Assembly: GCF_000001735.4 (NCBI RefSeq)
Contig: NC_003076.8
Location: 7,378,001 to 7,442,000, forward strand
Length of the DNA: 64,000 nucleotides
Direction: 5' to 3'
Source of the DNA: Arabidopsis thaliana
Taxonomy: Eukaryota; Streptophyta; Magnoliopsida; Brassicales; Brassicaceae
Shown here: one piece after another, positions 27,655 to 40,382 of the stretch
How the letters are laid out: each line of letters starts with the position of its first letter
Position numbering within the stretch: the first letter of the stretch is position 1
Notes under the pieces: model-generated
The model's database searches: none
What the model saw: the letters and a program-made list of their open reading frames with translations, nothing else
Told to the model about the DNA's origin: nothing
Made by a program: the position numbers and the translations under genes

Positions 27655-28586
27655 CGGAGAATCTTCAATTAGAGTGATTCGATGACAGAGAGTGGAGATC
27701 ACGCGCTCCGGCGGCGAGAAAGTTCAACGTCGGCTTTGCTGCGATCAGAACAGAGTATAAAAATGCGAAGTTATAAGGTTAGGTGCAAACGTTTCGAATA
27801 TAACCCCTTGTTTTATTGTTACGTTTTTAATTGTCACCTAAAATATTATTTTGTTACATTTTAAACCCTGATGCATCGGTTTACGGTTTACCAATTTATT
27901 AGGCCTTGGTAACTTATCCGAAAACAAACCGACCCGAAATTCACTTTTCGGTTTGGGTTCGGATACTCCAATAATAACTTGATCGTTTCCTTCTTTTTAA
28001 TTTCGATTATCCGGTTCGGTTCGAGTATAGCACGAATAAACCGAATTAAAATTAAAGCCCTAATTTAAATATACCGATCGAGTCTTCGGCGAGCTTACTT
28101 CGCCTTGAATCGAGTCTTCGACGAGTCTCCGGCTGCGAGTTTCTCTTGCTCCGGCAAACAGACCTGTCATTGCTTCTCTCTCCGGCTAACTACACAGGCG
28201 AGCTTCTCTATTTATTTTCTTCTGTGTCTCCAGTTGCTTCTGATATAATGAATATGCTCTTGAAGCAAATTGTTTCTCTGCTTCTCTTTCTCCAGTGAAT
28301 TGTTTGTTGTATTATAAACGAGGTTTAGGAATTGGGTTAATAATATTGGAGGATTGTGTTTGTATTCTGTGTCCGACGAACAAATGACATTTCCGATTTC
28401 TATTGTGCTACGAGCTCAGTGTTTAGAAGGGTTTTGATGTTCTCTATTGAATATTCATGTTATGTTAGTTTGATGATTAGATGATTTTGCTTTGCAATTA
28501 CTGTGTTTTTTTGTCTGACTGGCTCTGATATTATACAACGTGTTTGACTCCGATTGGTATCAATCTTCTTCTTCGTCTTCAGAAGC
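27655..28586. promoter_or_regulatory. Divergent promoter and leader interval, VAMP714/QQT1
   Basis: 932 bp between two divergent start codons. It contains a short direct repeat, TCGAGTCTTCG followed by RCGAG, near 28079 and 28110, and a dispersed CCGGTTCGGTTCG motif near 28012. The QQT1 leader probably lies at about 28080-28586 and may be interrupted by an intron. Confidence 0.5.
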
Positions 28587-30509
28587 ATGGTGTTTGGACA
28601 AGTAGTAATAGGTCCTCCAGGATCGGGAAAGACCACTTATTGCAATGGAATGTCTCAGTTCCTCTCTCTAATGGGCAGGTTTCATGTTCTTTCTCTTCTC
28701 TTCTCTTTTTGGATCAAAGAATGAAGCTTACTTGGCTTTTGTATCTGTAATTCTGTTTGTATTGATTGTTTCGCTGTCCCTCGCATTGTAAAGTTTACAA
28801 GTTGCAAACTTTAGTAAATAATAGTGTTGAATTCCAGAAATTTGAATTGTCTGACTTTTGAGCAGAGTCATTGTGAAATGTTGTTGCCTTGTCTTTGTTT
28901 TTGGTAGAGAGATTTGCAGATTCGTGAGAACTTCTCTGTAAGTAAATTCTCTTAACGTTGAGTTACTATTTTGTTGTTGTTGCAGGAAGGTTGCTATTGT
29001 TAATCTGGATCCTGCAAATGATGCATTACCGTATCCTTTTCAAGCCAAATACAACAAAATTGTTAAAAATTGCAGGTGTATGTTGTTTCTTGACATTGAT
29101 TTTAGTTATGAGTGTGGTGTGAATATAGAAGAATTGATCAAGTTAGAAGATGTTATGTCGGAACACTCGCTTGGTCCTAATGGAGGTGAATTTTGCCATC
29201 TTGATTTTCCCTTTTCTTCTTACTTTTGATTTTAATCTTTGGTCAAATTAACAAAGAAACTTTCTAATGTGACAGGTCTTGTATATTGTATGGAGTACTT
29301 GGAGAAAAACATTGACTGGCTGGAATCTAAACTAAAGCCTCTTCTGAAGGGTTAGCAACGATATGTCCCTTCTTCTTCTTCTTCTTTTCGTGGTCATAAT
29401 ATCTCTTTCTTAAAGTAAAACGTTTTGAATTGTTTGCAGATCATTACATTCTCTTTGATTTTCCTGGCCAAGTGGAATTGTTCTTCATTCATGACAGTAC
29501 CAAGAATGTTCTCACGAAGCTGATTAAATCATTGAACCTTAGAGTATGTGCTTTACTTCACTTATTACTAACTTGCTAAATGAACCTTACTTAGGAGTCT
29601 ACATATCTGATGAATTTCTTTGTTCTGCAGTTAACTGCTGTGCAACTAATTGATTCCCATCTATGTTGTGATCCCGGGAACTACGTAAGTTCGCTACTTC
29701 TCTCCTTATCCACAATGCTTCACATGGAACTCCCACATGTCAATGTATTGTCTAAAATCGATCTGATTGGAAGCTACGGGAAGCTAGGTATTAATAATCT
29801 ATCTATGGTTTTGTTCTCATAACATCGAATTTTCAAATGTATACTGTGGACTCACTAACTAGGATCTCTGTGCATGTAGCTTTCAATTTAGATTTCTATA
29901 CCGATGTTCAAGACTTGTCATACTTGGAGCACCATCTTAGTCAAGATCCTCGCTCTGCTAAGTACAGGTTCGATGTAAACATCATCTGAATACACATTGA
30001 ACGGTTAATAATTATCCATTTAGAAGCATGCTCAATATCTCATGAGCTTGATGTTTCTCATTGCAGAAAACTAACAAAAGAGCTATGTAGTGTCATTGAA
30101 GATTACAGTCTTGTTAATTTTACAACCTTGGATATTCAGGTTTGCGATTTCCTTTACCTCTCTCTCTCTTTCTCTCTGTACAAGCATCTTTTCGCAATTT
30201 TCTTTTTTGTTTTCAGGATAAAGAAAGTGTTGGGGATCTAGTAAAGCTCATCGACAAGAGCAATGGATACATATTTGCCGGCATTGATGCAAGTGTGGTT
30301 GAATACAGCAAGATTGCAATTGGTCAAACTGATTGGGATTATAACAGATATCCTTTTTTAGCATTTTGGATTTCTTAACCATTACTTCTCTCAATAACTC
30401 TTGAGTTTAGTTTTACGTCTACTACAAAAGAATTGTTTCTTTGACGATAGTCTTCACAGTCGCAGCTGTACAGGAGAAGTACATGGAAGATGAGGAAATA
30501 CAAGACTGA
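28587..30509 (+). CDS. QQT1: QUATRE-QUART 1, GPN-loop GTPase
   Basis: About 298 residues from [17 protein letters not shown] to MEDEEIQD. The P-loop GPPGSGKT lies at residues 9-16. The family GPN motif is in [14 protein letters not shown]. The G3 motif is [10 protein letters not shown], and the G4 region reads [11 protein letters not shown]2-type GTPases help assemble and import RNA polymerase II, and Arabidopsis qqt1 mutants arrest in early embryo divisions. Two introns show U12-type splice sites: 29031-29105, with donor GTATCCTTTT and TTTAG acceptor, and 30348-30457, an AT-AC intron with donor ATATCCTTTT, branch-like TTCTTTGAC at 30437-30445 and acceptor CTTCAC. Joining at these points keeps family reading DALPYECGVN and [12 protein letters not shown]. 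Confidence 0.95.
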
Positions 30510-30923
30510 GAACAGTGCTTGAAACTTTATATAGAAGAGAGCTGGTTTAAAATATCTCTGAACCAAACCATTTGACGGTTTGTATGAACCTTTTTGTGTA
30601 TTTTTGAGTTCGGTTTAAGTCTAAACAACATTGATTTACACAACTTCCTGGTTTGGTTCACTGGATTATGCTAATTTTCCAGACGACTAACTTTCTGCCA
30701 AATTTTGTCTTTAGACTTTTGAGTTTCTGAATCACACGTGCCCATGACTCCAACATTCTCTAGAAAACATCTCAAATGTCACTGTCTAGGTCATTTATTA
30801 TTTCTCAAATTCTCACGTTACAAGGTAAAGAAAGAAAAAGAATCTTTCGGGTCATAAAATTCAAACTAACAATAAGCAATTGAAACAAGTTTAAATTTGC
30901 TTGATTATAAAATCTATATAGCT
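30510..30923. other. Convergent 3' flanks of QQT1 and NAC090
   Basis: About 400 bp of untranslated and intergenic sequence, with no separate gene seen. Confidence 0.5.
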
Positions 30924-32038
30924 TCAAGGCCAAGTCAGCTGTTCCCAGTCCCACATCGGTTCTGATAGTCCATCAACAAACTCTGTGTTCATAGAGACAT
31001 CAATATGTTCTCCTCCTGAAATCGAAGTTTCCAGTGAGCTTTCCACACGGAACGATGTCTCAGCTACTGCAACATCACTTGTTAGCATTCTCTCTGTCTG
31101 CAAAACTCCCTCAGGACGTCTATCAAAAGCTCTGGAGCTTCCTGTTGTTATGTAGACTCGACATAAACTGAACTCACGTCTCAGCTACATTTTTCAAGAA
31201 AGCAAAAACAAAAAATCTCGTTATTAAAAGTAACAAGAATGTTCTAATTTAAAAGTTTTTAATTATATGCAAGTACCTTAGGGATTGTGGAAGCGTTGAC
31301 TGTTTCGTCAACGGCGTGGTACTCATTCATTTTCCATTTAGTTTTTCTTCCTGTGGGTGCTTTTCCAGTGTAGAAAACCATAGTTTTCTTTGCTCCAATC
31401 ATTTTGTTGTCTTTGGAAAAGACTGGACCAGGTGATCCAGTTGCTTTCCAGTATCCTGAACCAGTAGTTCTACTCGGTCTGCCTCCTCTTGCTTCGCGTT
31501 CTTGTCGTGGCACGAAGAAGAACCATTGCTCAGCGTCTCCTCGACATCTCACTCCAGCAACATCTGCAAAATTGTGTGAGTTTCATATATAAAAACATTA
31601 CGCATATATAGTCTTTATGGCATTCATGTATTTTAGGGGTGTTCAATCTGATTATACCAAACCCGAACCAATTCAAAACCGACTAAACCGATCTGGAATC
31701 GGGTTACTATTTTCGTAAAACAAGAAACCCAAACACCAAAATGGAGAAGTTTACGTGCTATAAAACCTAACTTTGTATGATGTCCTAATGACTCTCAAGT
31801 AATATTAAGATATGACGATTTTGATGCCATAGTAGATATATATATCGACAATTCAGGTGAGGTTAACCGTTAACGTACTTGGAAGATGACTAGGCTCGAC
31901 CTCAAAGACGTCAAGTACGGGAATGACACGATGCATTGAGTCATCACTCCTTCCTTCGAGCTGGTTTCGTAGGTAGAACGAAACCAGTTCTTCTTCCGTG
32001 GGATAGAAGCGAAACCCGATTGTGACCTCATCGGCCAT
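30924..32038 (-). CDS. NAC090: NAC domain transcription factor NAC090
   Basis: Three exons, 32038-31879, 31563-31277 and 31184-30924, sum to 708 nt, encoding 235 residues. The NAC domain fills residues about 6-150: subdomain [22 protein letters not shown], then [15 protein letters not shown]. The DNA-binding part follows, with [30 protein letters not shown] and [24 protein letters not shown]. The C-terminal region is short and acidic and ends WDWEQLTWP, a plausible activation segment. NAC090 belongs to the NAC017/054/082/090 group discussed in leaf senescence and salicylic-acid control. TTGAC W-box cores lie in the minus-strand upstream region near 32333 and 32353. Confidence 0.96.
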
Positions 32039-34810
32039 TTTTGTACGATATTTTTAACAACAAGAAACACTCTAATTAGTTGTAGCTACCTATATTATTA
32101 ACTTAGATGCCATGGATTCATTGTCATTAAATAAGAAGTAGAGATTGGTTTCTCCGAGTGAAAGGAGAAAAGTTCTCTACGCGTTTTTCGTTTTTTTTTT
32201 TTATTTTATTCCCTTTTTGTACGGATATTGGTAAAGACAAGGATGTTTTGTGTGTGTGTGTTTGATTACTTTCGTTGTTATGTGTTTACTGTTTAGTAAA
32301 CTTTTTACGAGCCACGTACGTCCATTGAATGAGTCAAGCATTCGTCTTTGCCGTCAAGTTTCAGTCTCTTTTCCTTTAGTTTTCCTATCTTTTAATTTGG
32401 CTTGCCAGTTTTAGTAAATAGTTTTTTTGAAGCAAACTCAGATTAGTCATAGGTTAGTTTTCTAATGCCTAATCAAATTGTCAGAGGACAATAATCTTTG
32501 TAATGAGGTTCATTAAGGAACATGTAATTTCTAGTGAAAGTATAGTAAAACTGAAATAATGTATGTGTAACAATTCTCGTCATAATTTTAGTTAACTTTA
32601 TTTATTTACATAACAAAAAAAAAACTGTGTAAGTATATAACAAGTTGAAAATAAAAAAAAAGATGAAGAAGACTTTGCCTTGGGGTATTTTCGTTAATTC
32701 GTTACATAAATTCGGCCATTTGCAAGTACATTAACGTTATCATGGTACATTATCTTTTATAGATGCAAATTACTTTCCAAAATTTAATCATTGAGTATAA
32801 TTACACTAGATGACTTTTTAAATACCAAGATACTTTGTAATGTACCACATAGATCTGAAAATTATAAATTTTGAAGATATTTGAATGTAAATTCTAATTG
32901 TTCACAACTATATATTGACCATTGAAAAAAAACACTTCAATTCCTTCCTCTAAATAACAAAAGTTGATACACTTTAACAAAAAAGAAGAAGACTATATAT
33001 GCCCCATAGTGTATTTTGAAAATCTCCACATCATATATGTGCAAGTTAGAAAATGGTAAATTTGTGTATTTTCTCAATCTAGGTTAAAATGCTTCCTATA
33101 TCGACTAGTTTTGTGATACCGATTTCGAGACACTAGATAACGATTTTTGTGTACGGTATTCTAGATAATTATGGTACTCATGTACCAGTTCGGAGAATAA
33201 ATGCCACTTTGGTTAGGTTCGTCTCCATGACTAGTAGAGTATTTGCATGCATCACTAATATTAAACTTAACTGGGCACATAATTTATATAGTTTGGGGGT
33301 CCTCTCTAATTTAAATCACTAAACAGAAAACAGATAGATAAACCAACCAATACGAAAACTAATCACGCACCGTTATGGATTGTTAGGTAAAAGTGGTCAA
33401 CATCAATAATTCGTTTTAAGTATGTTGCGACCTTAATTAATCTCAACCGTACCTTTACTTAAAAAATAGGTCAACCCGAGACTCTTTCTTCTATTAATAT
33501 GAAATTCATTACAGAAATGTCAAATTCACTTAAAACAAGTTATGTAACAGCCCAACCAACGAAAGTAAAACAAGTTTTTCTTTTTTGGCCAAACTACCAA
33601 ATTCTTTTTCAAGTGTTTTCAGGAAGTACAAACATTTGCTTTAAAGAAATGAATGATCCAAAACTCAAATGCGTTCACAGATAAATTAAAGATCTAGCTA
33701 AAATTGTTATTTCTCCAGTTAAAACTTAAAGTGTTATAGAGTGATAATTTTGGCAAAAAAATATTTAACACAATTGGTACTGTATCAAAATTGTGACAAA
33801 AAAATCGTGAAAAGCAAAACTAAAAAGGTGTATGGCCGTTTTAATTTTAGTTGAAAAACATTACCGGAATAAAACTTAATCGACATAGAAGACGAACCTA
33901 TTAAATTATCATTCCTTATAATTTCTTATATATTATTTAATATTGTTTTTATTAGATTGAAACTTTAGAAGCTGGATTGATATTTAATTTTATTTGGTTT
34001 CTCTATCAAATCACCAAAATAAAAATCTCGAAACCAAAAACAAGTTTTGACAACCCGACAATCCGTAGACTTCTTTAAATTTTTTTAAGGCAAGTCAAGA
34101 AGAGCAAAAAAACAAATCCATGGAGCCAGAATATAATCGAACAACTAAATCTTATTTACGACAGAATTGTCATCATACTAATACTTAGGTGTCTTTTCTT
34201 GTGGTTTGCATAGATTTGAGACTTGGTCCGCTCTCATCAGTACTCAGTGGGCTAATACTAATACAAATGAATTACGTAACGTTTTACTCTTTTTAGAGCA
34301 TTTAGTTATGTCCCATGGCCATTTATAACGTGTGATTATTATTTGTATTTCTTTTTTTTTGTCAACTTACGTGTGATGTTTGTTAATTTTAATCAAGTTT
34401 TCTGTGATTATTCTTTTCGATCATATGTTATTCTTTTGTTGCATGCGTGCAGCTGAAGTCCGATATATTCCTTTTATGTCACTGGTAATATTGTGATTAT
34501 CATCATTTTCTAAAGGGATCACGTATAAACTATTTTTATAAGAGAGCCAGAGCTTATCATCCTCTTACATGTTCATCGTTTCACAATATGGTTAAGTTTT
34601 GATATCAATCTTTATCTTCAGTTCCAATATCACCAAAAAAAAAAAAAACGTAAAAACCAGAGACAATCCGATAAGACTTCTTCAACGAAAGACAACAAGG
34701 TTCTTATCTTTTTCGGATTCGGGACTAATTAAACACACAAATAGTTTGCCCTTTTAACAAATAAACACTATTCCGCTATGGGTTACTCTTTTTTTTGTGT
34801 TCAAGGATTC
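32039..34810. other. NAC090 upstream region and gene-free DNA
   Basis: About 2.8 kb, strongly AT-rich, with no supported gene. It contains a short TG run near 32251 and GGTCAAC motifs near 33395 and 33470. Small open frames such as 33499-33684 have no family signature. Confidence 0.55.
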
Positions 34811-34815
34811 TTTTA

Positions 34816-37800
34816 AGAGAATATTACATTCTATGGCACTTTTAGAAAAGTATGTACGAATTTAGACACTTTGAAAAGATAAGGCACTTTGTCAAACCAA
34901 ATTGTCCAATTTACCCTTTTTAACTGCAAACTCATTTTCTTTTTCATATCTTCTCAGCGTTTCTCCATCGTTTTTATTTCTCTATTTCCAAAACCAAAAT
35001 CAAATCTTTTACTAAAAATCAAAGCTCAAAAACGAGGGCTTTATCTTTTAATCTCCGACATATTTGCTTTGATTCCTTGCGATGATTGTTTTTGAAAAGC
35101 TAACCAAGATATGATGGCGTTATTGGTGGTGGCGGTGGCGGTGGCGGAGGGAGCTTTATACCTTATTCGTCGCTTTGTTTGGTGTCTCTCTGCTCCTAAT
35201 TACTTTGGTATCTCTGATCTACAAAACTAGAAAGTTCTTAATCTTATTCCACATCAGATCTATAAATTTGAGAGTATTGTTTCTGATTGATTTGATTTCC
35301 TGAGAGTAATCACTTCTAATTCAAAGTCAAGATGAAGAAAGAAACGAGAGGTTGAGACATGATGAAAATCAAAGTAACTTTTGTGAGTTTATGACGTTAT
35401 ACAATCGATGTATATTTGTTGAATTTCTATTGAATAAAAATTTGTAATTTATGGCAAGGGACACATCCTTCTCTCTTCTACCTATTACAAATGATTAATA
35501 TGGACGTATCAAAGTAAACTAATGGTCTTCATTGAGAGTGTAATACAAATAAGATCTTCGTTACATTCTTTATAAAAGCTATGTAACTGACATTGTCCTA
35601 CTGATGGAATTGTTTATACACAAGTGAATAAATGGTCAAAGAAAAATGGACAATGTACTTTGGATTGGCGTTTATTGGTCATGTATAGACTTGTTTATTG
35701 GTATAAAAATACCATGTGAATCATTAGATAACCATATGGACTAGACTTCTTGGACTGTCATCAATGGATAACAACTATGTCTTTGATTTGCTGTGAATGT
35801 GTTTATAGCTCGGTAAATTAGCACTTTATTTTGTTTGCGCATTCTACAATGATACATCATATGGTCATAACTCTAACCATTTACAAGAAAATTGTAATTG
35901 ATCCCTACAACTATATGGTCAACATAGAATGGTCGCTAGTGGATGGCTACTTGTAAAGGGTTAGAATATAAACCCAAAGCATCGTAATGGACATAGTTTT
36001 TGAAATTGGTGATTATTACTTATGCTTTCTATAGAATTTGTGTATTTTTGATTCTACAGCGGTGTAAACATGGTTGTATGGACTTGGGGTGATGGATAGG
36101 AATTATTGTATATTTGACAGGGGGAGTCGTTATATATTTTAGTAAACATGAGATATTAGGTATCCTAGGTTTCAACTAAGTATCTGATTACAAACTTGCT
36201 TTTTGGTTAATTAACAGAAAATGAAAGCAATACACAAGAGGAACATAATCACTTAAGATGATTGTAGTTTTACAAATATATTCGTGTAGAATTTGATTAT
36301 ATGAGCCTTGAATGAATAAAAGCAGACTTATACATTAACTTTGGTGTAGAATGGATATGCTTAGTAAACAAGTTTCCGTATGAACACATTTAAAATGGAC
36401 ACATTATTATAGATTTGATAAGAATAACAAATGCAGAGAAAGGATTACGTGAAGGAAAGAATGTTAATAAGATTTTGGGTTTTAGTTGGTATGGTTTTGT
36501 CTTTATATGAAAGCATGTTTGATGGGTCTCGTTCTTTTGTGTAAGTAATGTATTGTTATTGTAGATATTGTGTTGAATAAGAAAAAGACGCATGATTTGT
36601 TTTGACTAAGTTGTGATTATTGCATCACCATGACACGCTTTTTCATTCGAAAGAAAATTGATGAAAGCTCTACACGTGAATTATTTGTGTTCAAGTGTTT
36701 GTCATGTTTCACCATTACTCCACATGTTAAAGTCTAATTGGACAAGTTATAATGGACACAAACTATCATTGACTAATTGGGTTTTGAGTGTTGCTATTTG
36801 AAAGCAATGTCTACATATTGTTCTTGGGGCTTGGAGACCTATAGGATTATTAGTTTATATATAATGAAATCGTGTTGGATGCTTTGATAGTTTATCTCCA
36901 TAAAAACTTGTCCAACAAGATGTGACCATGTGGAAATAATTTATTCTCATGTGCGAAGTAAAGTGCTCTTAGCTTAGAGGTTAAACGAAACATCAATTTA
37001 TCAAGCTAGAATCAAATGGTACCAAACAAGTTGATCATATGGATATGAAATTCAATACTGGAATTTGCCAATCTGGTGCTCCATAGAAAAGAACAGAGTA
37101 ACGAGGACCTCGCATCTCTGTAACCCTGTAATATCGAGGTTACTCCAAACAATTTTTGTTCTCACGGAATCTCTTCCATGTACGATGCCATTTCTTCTTC
37201 TTTTTCAAGAGAGAGTTCGAATTCTCAGATCGAATTTCAAAACCCAAATTAAGTAAGTCGAGAAACGTCCCACGTTATGTTATCACCGCCTCTCTCGTCG
37301 CCTTCTTGCAACAGATCTGAAACAAAGGAGAGTAAGGAAAGAGGAACTTTTGATCTGCAACCGATCTCATCGTCTTTACAAACACAATTTCGCTAATATG
37401 AATAAGATATTTACACAATCTAACAAAACTCTAAATTCTATTCGTAAAATTGAAGAATCGTCGCAAAACCTGGATCGATTGGTTGTAAGATTGAGGGAAC
37501 AAATCTTCTTCTTCTTTCACCTCTAGATGTTACTGTCTGCTACACTTGAGCTTCCGTCGTTGGCCACAAGCGCTGCCACTCCGAAACCAATCGAATAAGC
37601 CTAATCGTCACTTAAATCTAGAGAGGCTTCTCCGTAAAGGAAGATACAGAAGCTACATGATTTTGACAAAGTCTCTCATGTTTGATTTTGCAAGAAAGAC
37701 TAAAAGATGAAAAAAGAGATAGATAGAGAAAGAAAAGAAGAAGAAGAGTCGATGAAGGAAAAAAAGAAGTAGACGATGAAGAAGAAGAAAAAAAAAGTAA

Positions 37801-38058
37801 AAATAGAGAAAGAATATATTACTTTTTTGAGTAATTAAATTATATATATAATCTGATAATCAGATCTTAGTTACAACTTCCATCCAACGACCCACTCATC
37901 ATATACCATCTGTTTCTTTTTTCCTAACTACATTGAAACTGTCAAACGCTAAAGTATTCTCGTTCTTCATTTGTAGGGGCAAATTTGTTATAAATTCAAT
38001 GAAAAAGTTGGAAAAGTGTCTCATCCCTATAAAGTGTCTCAAAAGTAATAAAATTCTC
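34816..38058. mobile_element. Candidate non-autonomous Mutator-like element with degenerate long TIRs
   Basis: The two ends of this gene-free 3.2-kb block resemble each other in inverted orientation. The left end reads AGAGAATATTACATT, then GACACTTTGAAAAGAT and GGCACTTTG. The right end, reverse-complemented, reads AGAGAATTTTATTACTTT, then GACACTTTATAGGGATG and GACACTTTTC. Both arms then pass into pyrimidine-rich CTTTTTC/TTTCTC leaders. A purine-rich GAA-repeat tract (about 37730-37800) and a GGTGGC microsatellite (about 35120) lie inside. No transposase is present. I could not define a 9-bp target duplication, so the exact ends and class are uncertain. Confidence 0.42.
35120..35146. repeat. 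GGT/GGC-rich microsatellite
   Basis: A short run of GGTGGTGGCGGTGGCGG type in otherwise AT-rich DNA. It would encode Gly or Ala/Val repeats, but no gene covers it. Confidence 0.7.
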
Positions 38059-39483
38059 TAAATGTGCTTAAACGTGTCACATTCACTTCTTTTAATGTAA
38101 AGTTGAAACGAAAATCTTTACATATTTTTTTTTTGTTATCGGCAAAATAAAACTCTTTATTTTTATTTTTATTTTTTTGTCGGCAAAATAAAACTCTTTA
38201 TTTAACCGCAAATAAAAGATAAAAATTTTTTTGAAGTTGAACATAATATCAAAATAAAAAAAACAACTGTCAAAACTAGGAGTCTTTAATTAGTGTGGAA
38301 CTTTTCATAATAAATGCGTGAGTGTGGGGTTTCGCAGATGACGAATTTGCTTTAAAAATTGGTACTAGTTGTGCGAGCAGTAACAATAAAGATGTTATGA
38401 GGACTTAAGTAAGTCGGTGACAATCAATAGATTGATTACCTGATCGAATATTAAATGAAATTCACATAAAGTTTAAATTTGATATATGACGGACATAACT
38501 TTTTGTTTATATCCCCGTTGTTACGTCATTCGAGTTTAAAATCGCATATTGCATATAAAAGAAAAGGTAGAATAAGAAGTTGATTGTACACTGCAAACGA
38601 AAAGATAAGTGATTTCAACAAGGTTAATGTAACAGTTAGCTTATCAAATCAAAGCAAACTGTATCAAAGCAAGACCTATATGAGTTTCAATTTCTGCCTC
38701 TATATATCTCACGATCCTATATGTTTCATCTTTAGGGGACATGGAATCATTTCTAGGAAATATGTTTATCTGACTTCGGAAGTCCTGATGACAAAAGAAG
38801 ACTCTGATTAACATTGACCTTAAAAACAGTTCTTTTTTACTACAAAAAAAAAAATCAAATTGGTAACATCTATTGACTCCACTTAAAACGAATTTTGTTT
38901 GAAGCAACTTCAAGTAAATCAAGAAATACTTGATTGATTAACCACTGCTTGTTTATTTAGTTAGCATCAATATTCACTTATTAAGCATATGAAGGCATCA
39001 CTTAGATTGAACAATAAAAAGTAGGATTAGATGATCGCACCTCAATATAGCTCACAACTACTTAATCCTATACGATCATTAACAAAACAAACAAAAAAAA
39101 CTTCTTAATCTATATATACTCGCTTACGTACTGGGTTTGAAACGTTTAGCATCTGGGCTTTACAACGTCAAGGCTCATCTCTGGGCCTGTGTACTACGAT
39201 CTTTAGACTCCTACAAAAAATCTTTATATTTTGGTTACCATGATTCCATGAATTCCAGAGTTTATTTTTAATTATACTTTCTGCGTTGACTCCGAAGATA
39301 AATATTTTTTTACAAAAAAAATACACTGTAATCTATATATACATTTTTGCAGCCATTTTGTGAAATAAATCGTGTAGTTGAGACTTATTTACAATGGTTG
39401 CCACTGGATTTTAATATTTGTTTTTGATAATTAGAAAAAAAAATTTCGAATTAAATATTTGACATTTAACAATTTTCCTAAAA
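38059..39483. other. Intergenic DNA with a small direct repeat
   Basis: No gene seen. The 20-mer CGGCAAAATAAAACTCTTTA occurs at 38140 and again at 38181, a 41-bp tandem step. The open frame at 38584-38811 has no recognisable domain. Confidence 0.5.
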
Positions 39484-39907
39484 TCTCTCTACATTAACTA
39501 CACGATTGGTTACTAAAATAAAACTTTCAAAATATTTAATATCATTTAATTACTACAAAATTATCATTATTGATATTGTTTTTCTGCATGACTATTACAA
39601 TTCAATTATAATCATCAAACCGCAGAGATATTTGATAGCATTTAATTACTATAAAATTACAAAATATTTAGACAATGATTCATAAACATATGATAAATAA
39701 GATCAACATTAATAAAATAAATGAGTTTTTTTTATGGGACGGGTTGGCGGGATGGGTTTGGCAGGACGTTACTTAATAACAATTCTAAACTATAAAATAA
39801 AAATATTTTATAGATAGTTACATAAATTGTTACAAATTGTAAACTTTTATATATACTAATTTTAAAATATAAATTGTTCTCGCGGTATACCGCGGGTGAA
39901 AATCTAG
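39484..39907 (+). mobile_element. Short non-autonomous Helitron-like element
   Basis: The 5' edge reads A|TCTCTCTACATTAACTAC and matches the TC-start of Arabidopsis Helitrons. The 3' edge has a perfect palindromic hairpin, CGCGGTATACCGCG (39881-39894), followed by GGGTGAAAAT and a CTAG terminus at 39904-39907 with T next. That gives insertion between A and T. The 424-bp body is AT-rich and non-coding, with a repeated TTTAATTACTA-type motif. The size and hairpin fit the ATREP-like non-autonomous class. The family name is not assigned. Confidence 0.78.
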
Positions 39908-40382
39908 TTTATTACAATTTAAGAAACGATATTTTATGGTACAGATGTAATTTACTAAGATATGCTTCTTCTTCTTTCTGCCAAGAACTATGATTTGTAC
40001 GTTATTTCAATATTTTGTTAATATTTCAATATTATTCTTTTTGTTTTTGTTTTTGCTAGGCTTGTTCTAAACTTATCCTTTATGACCTCATGGGTCACAG
40101 AAACATGTTTTCTCTGTGTGTCTTGGCTTTTAATATTTAAAGAGGTTTTTCCAAAATCTTTAAACAAAACCAATTATATCTTACTCAAAACTAAATTAGT
40201 TTCCTTGCCATTGCCCATTGATAGAATGGTAGAGAAGTTGTAAATGAAAAAAAGAACTCGGCAGAATGATTAAGCGACAAGAGCTAGATTCAACTACAAA
40301 ACCCGCATAAAGAAGCTTTTACATTCATAATTGACATTTATCTTGCGGAACAACGGATACAATTCTATGAAAATTCACAAAA
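39908..40382. other. Intergenic DNA after the Helitron
   Basis: AT-rich 3' flank of the FAF-like gene with no other feature visible. Confidence 0.5.

Noticed and set aside
33499-33684. 61-codon frame upstream of NAC090
   Set aside because: No domain signature and composition like random AT-rich DNA.
37735-37800. GAA-rich tract as possible coding sequence (Lys/Glu repeats)
   Set aside because: A simple-sequence purine tract inside a gene-free block; stops interrupt it and no exon borders are seen.
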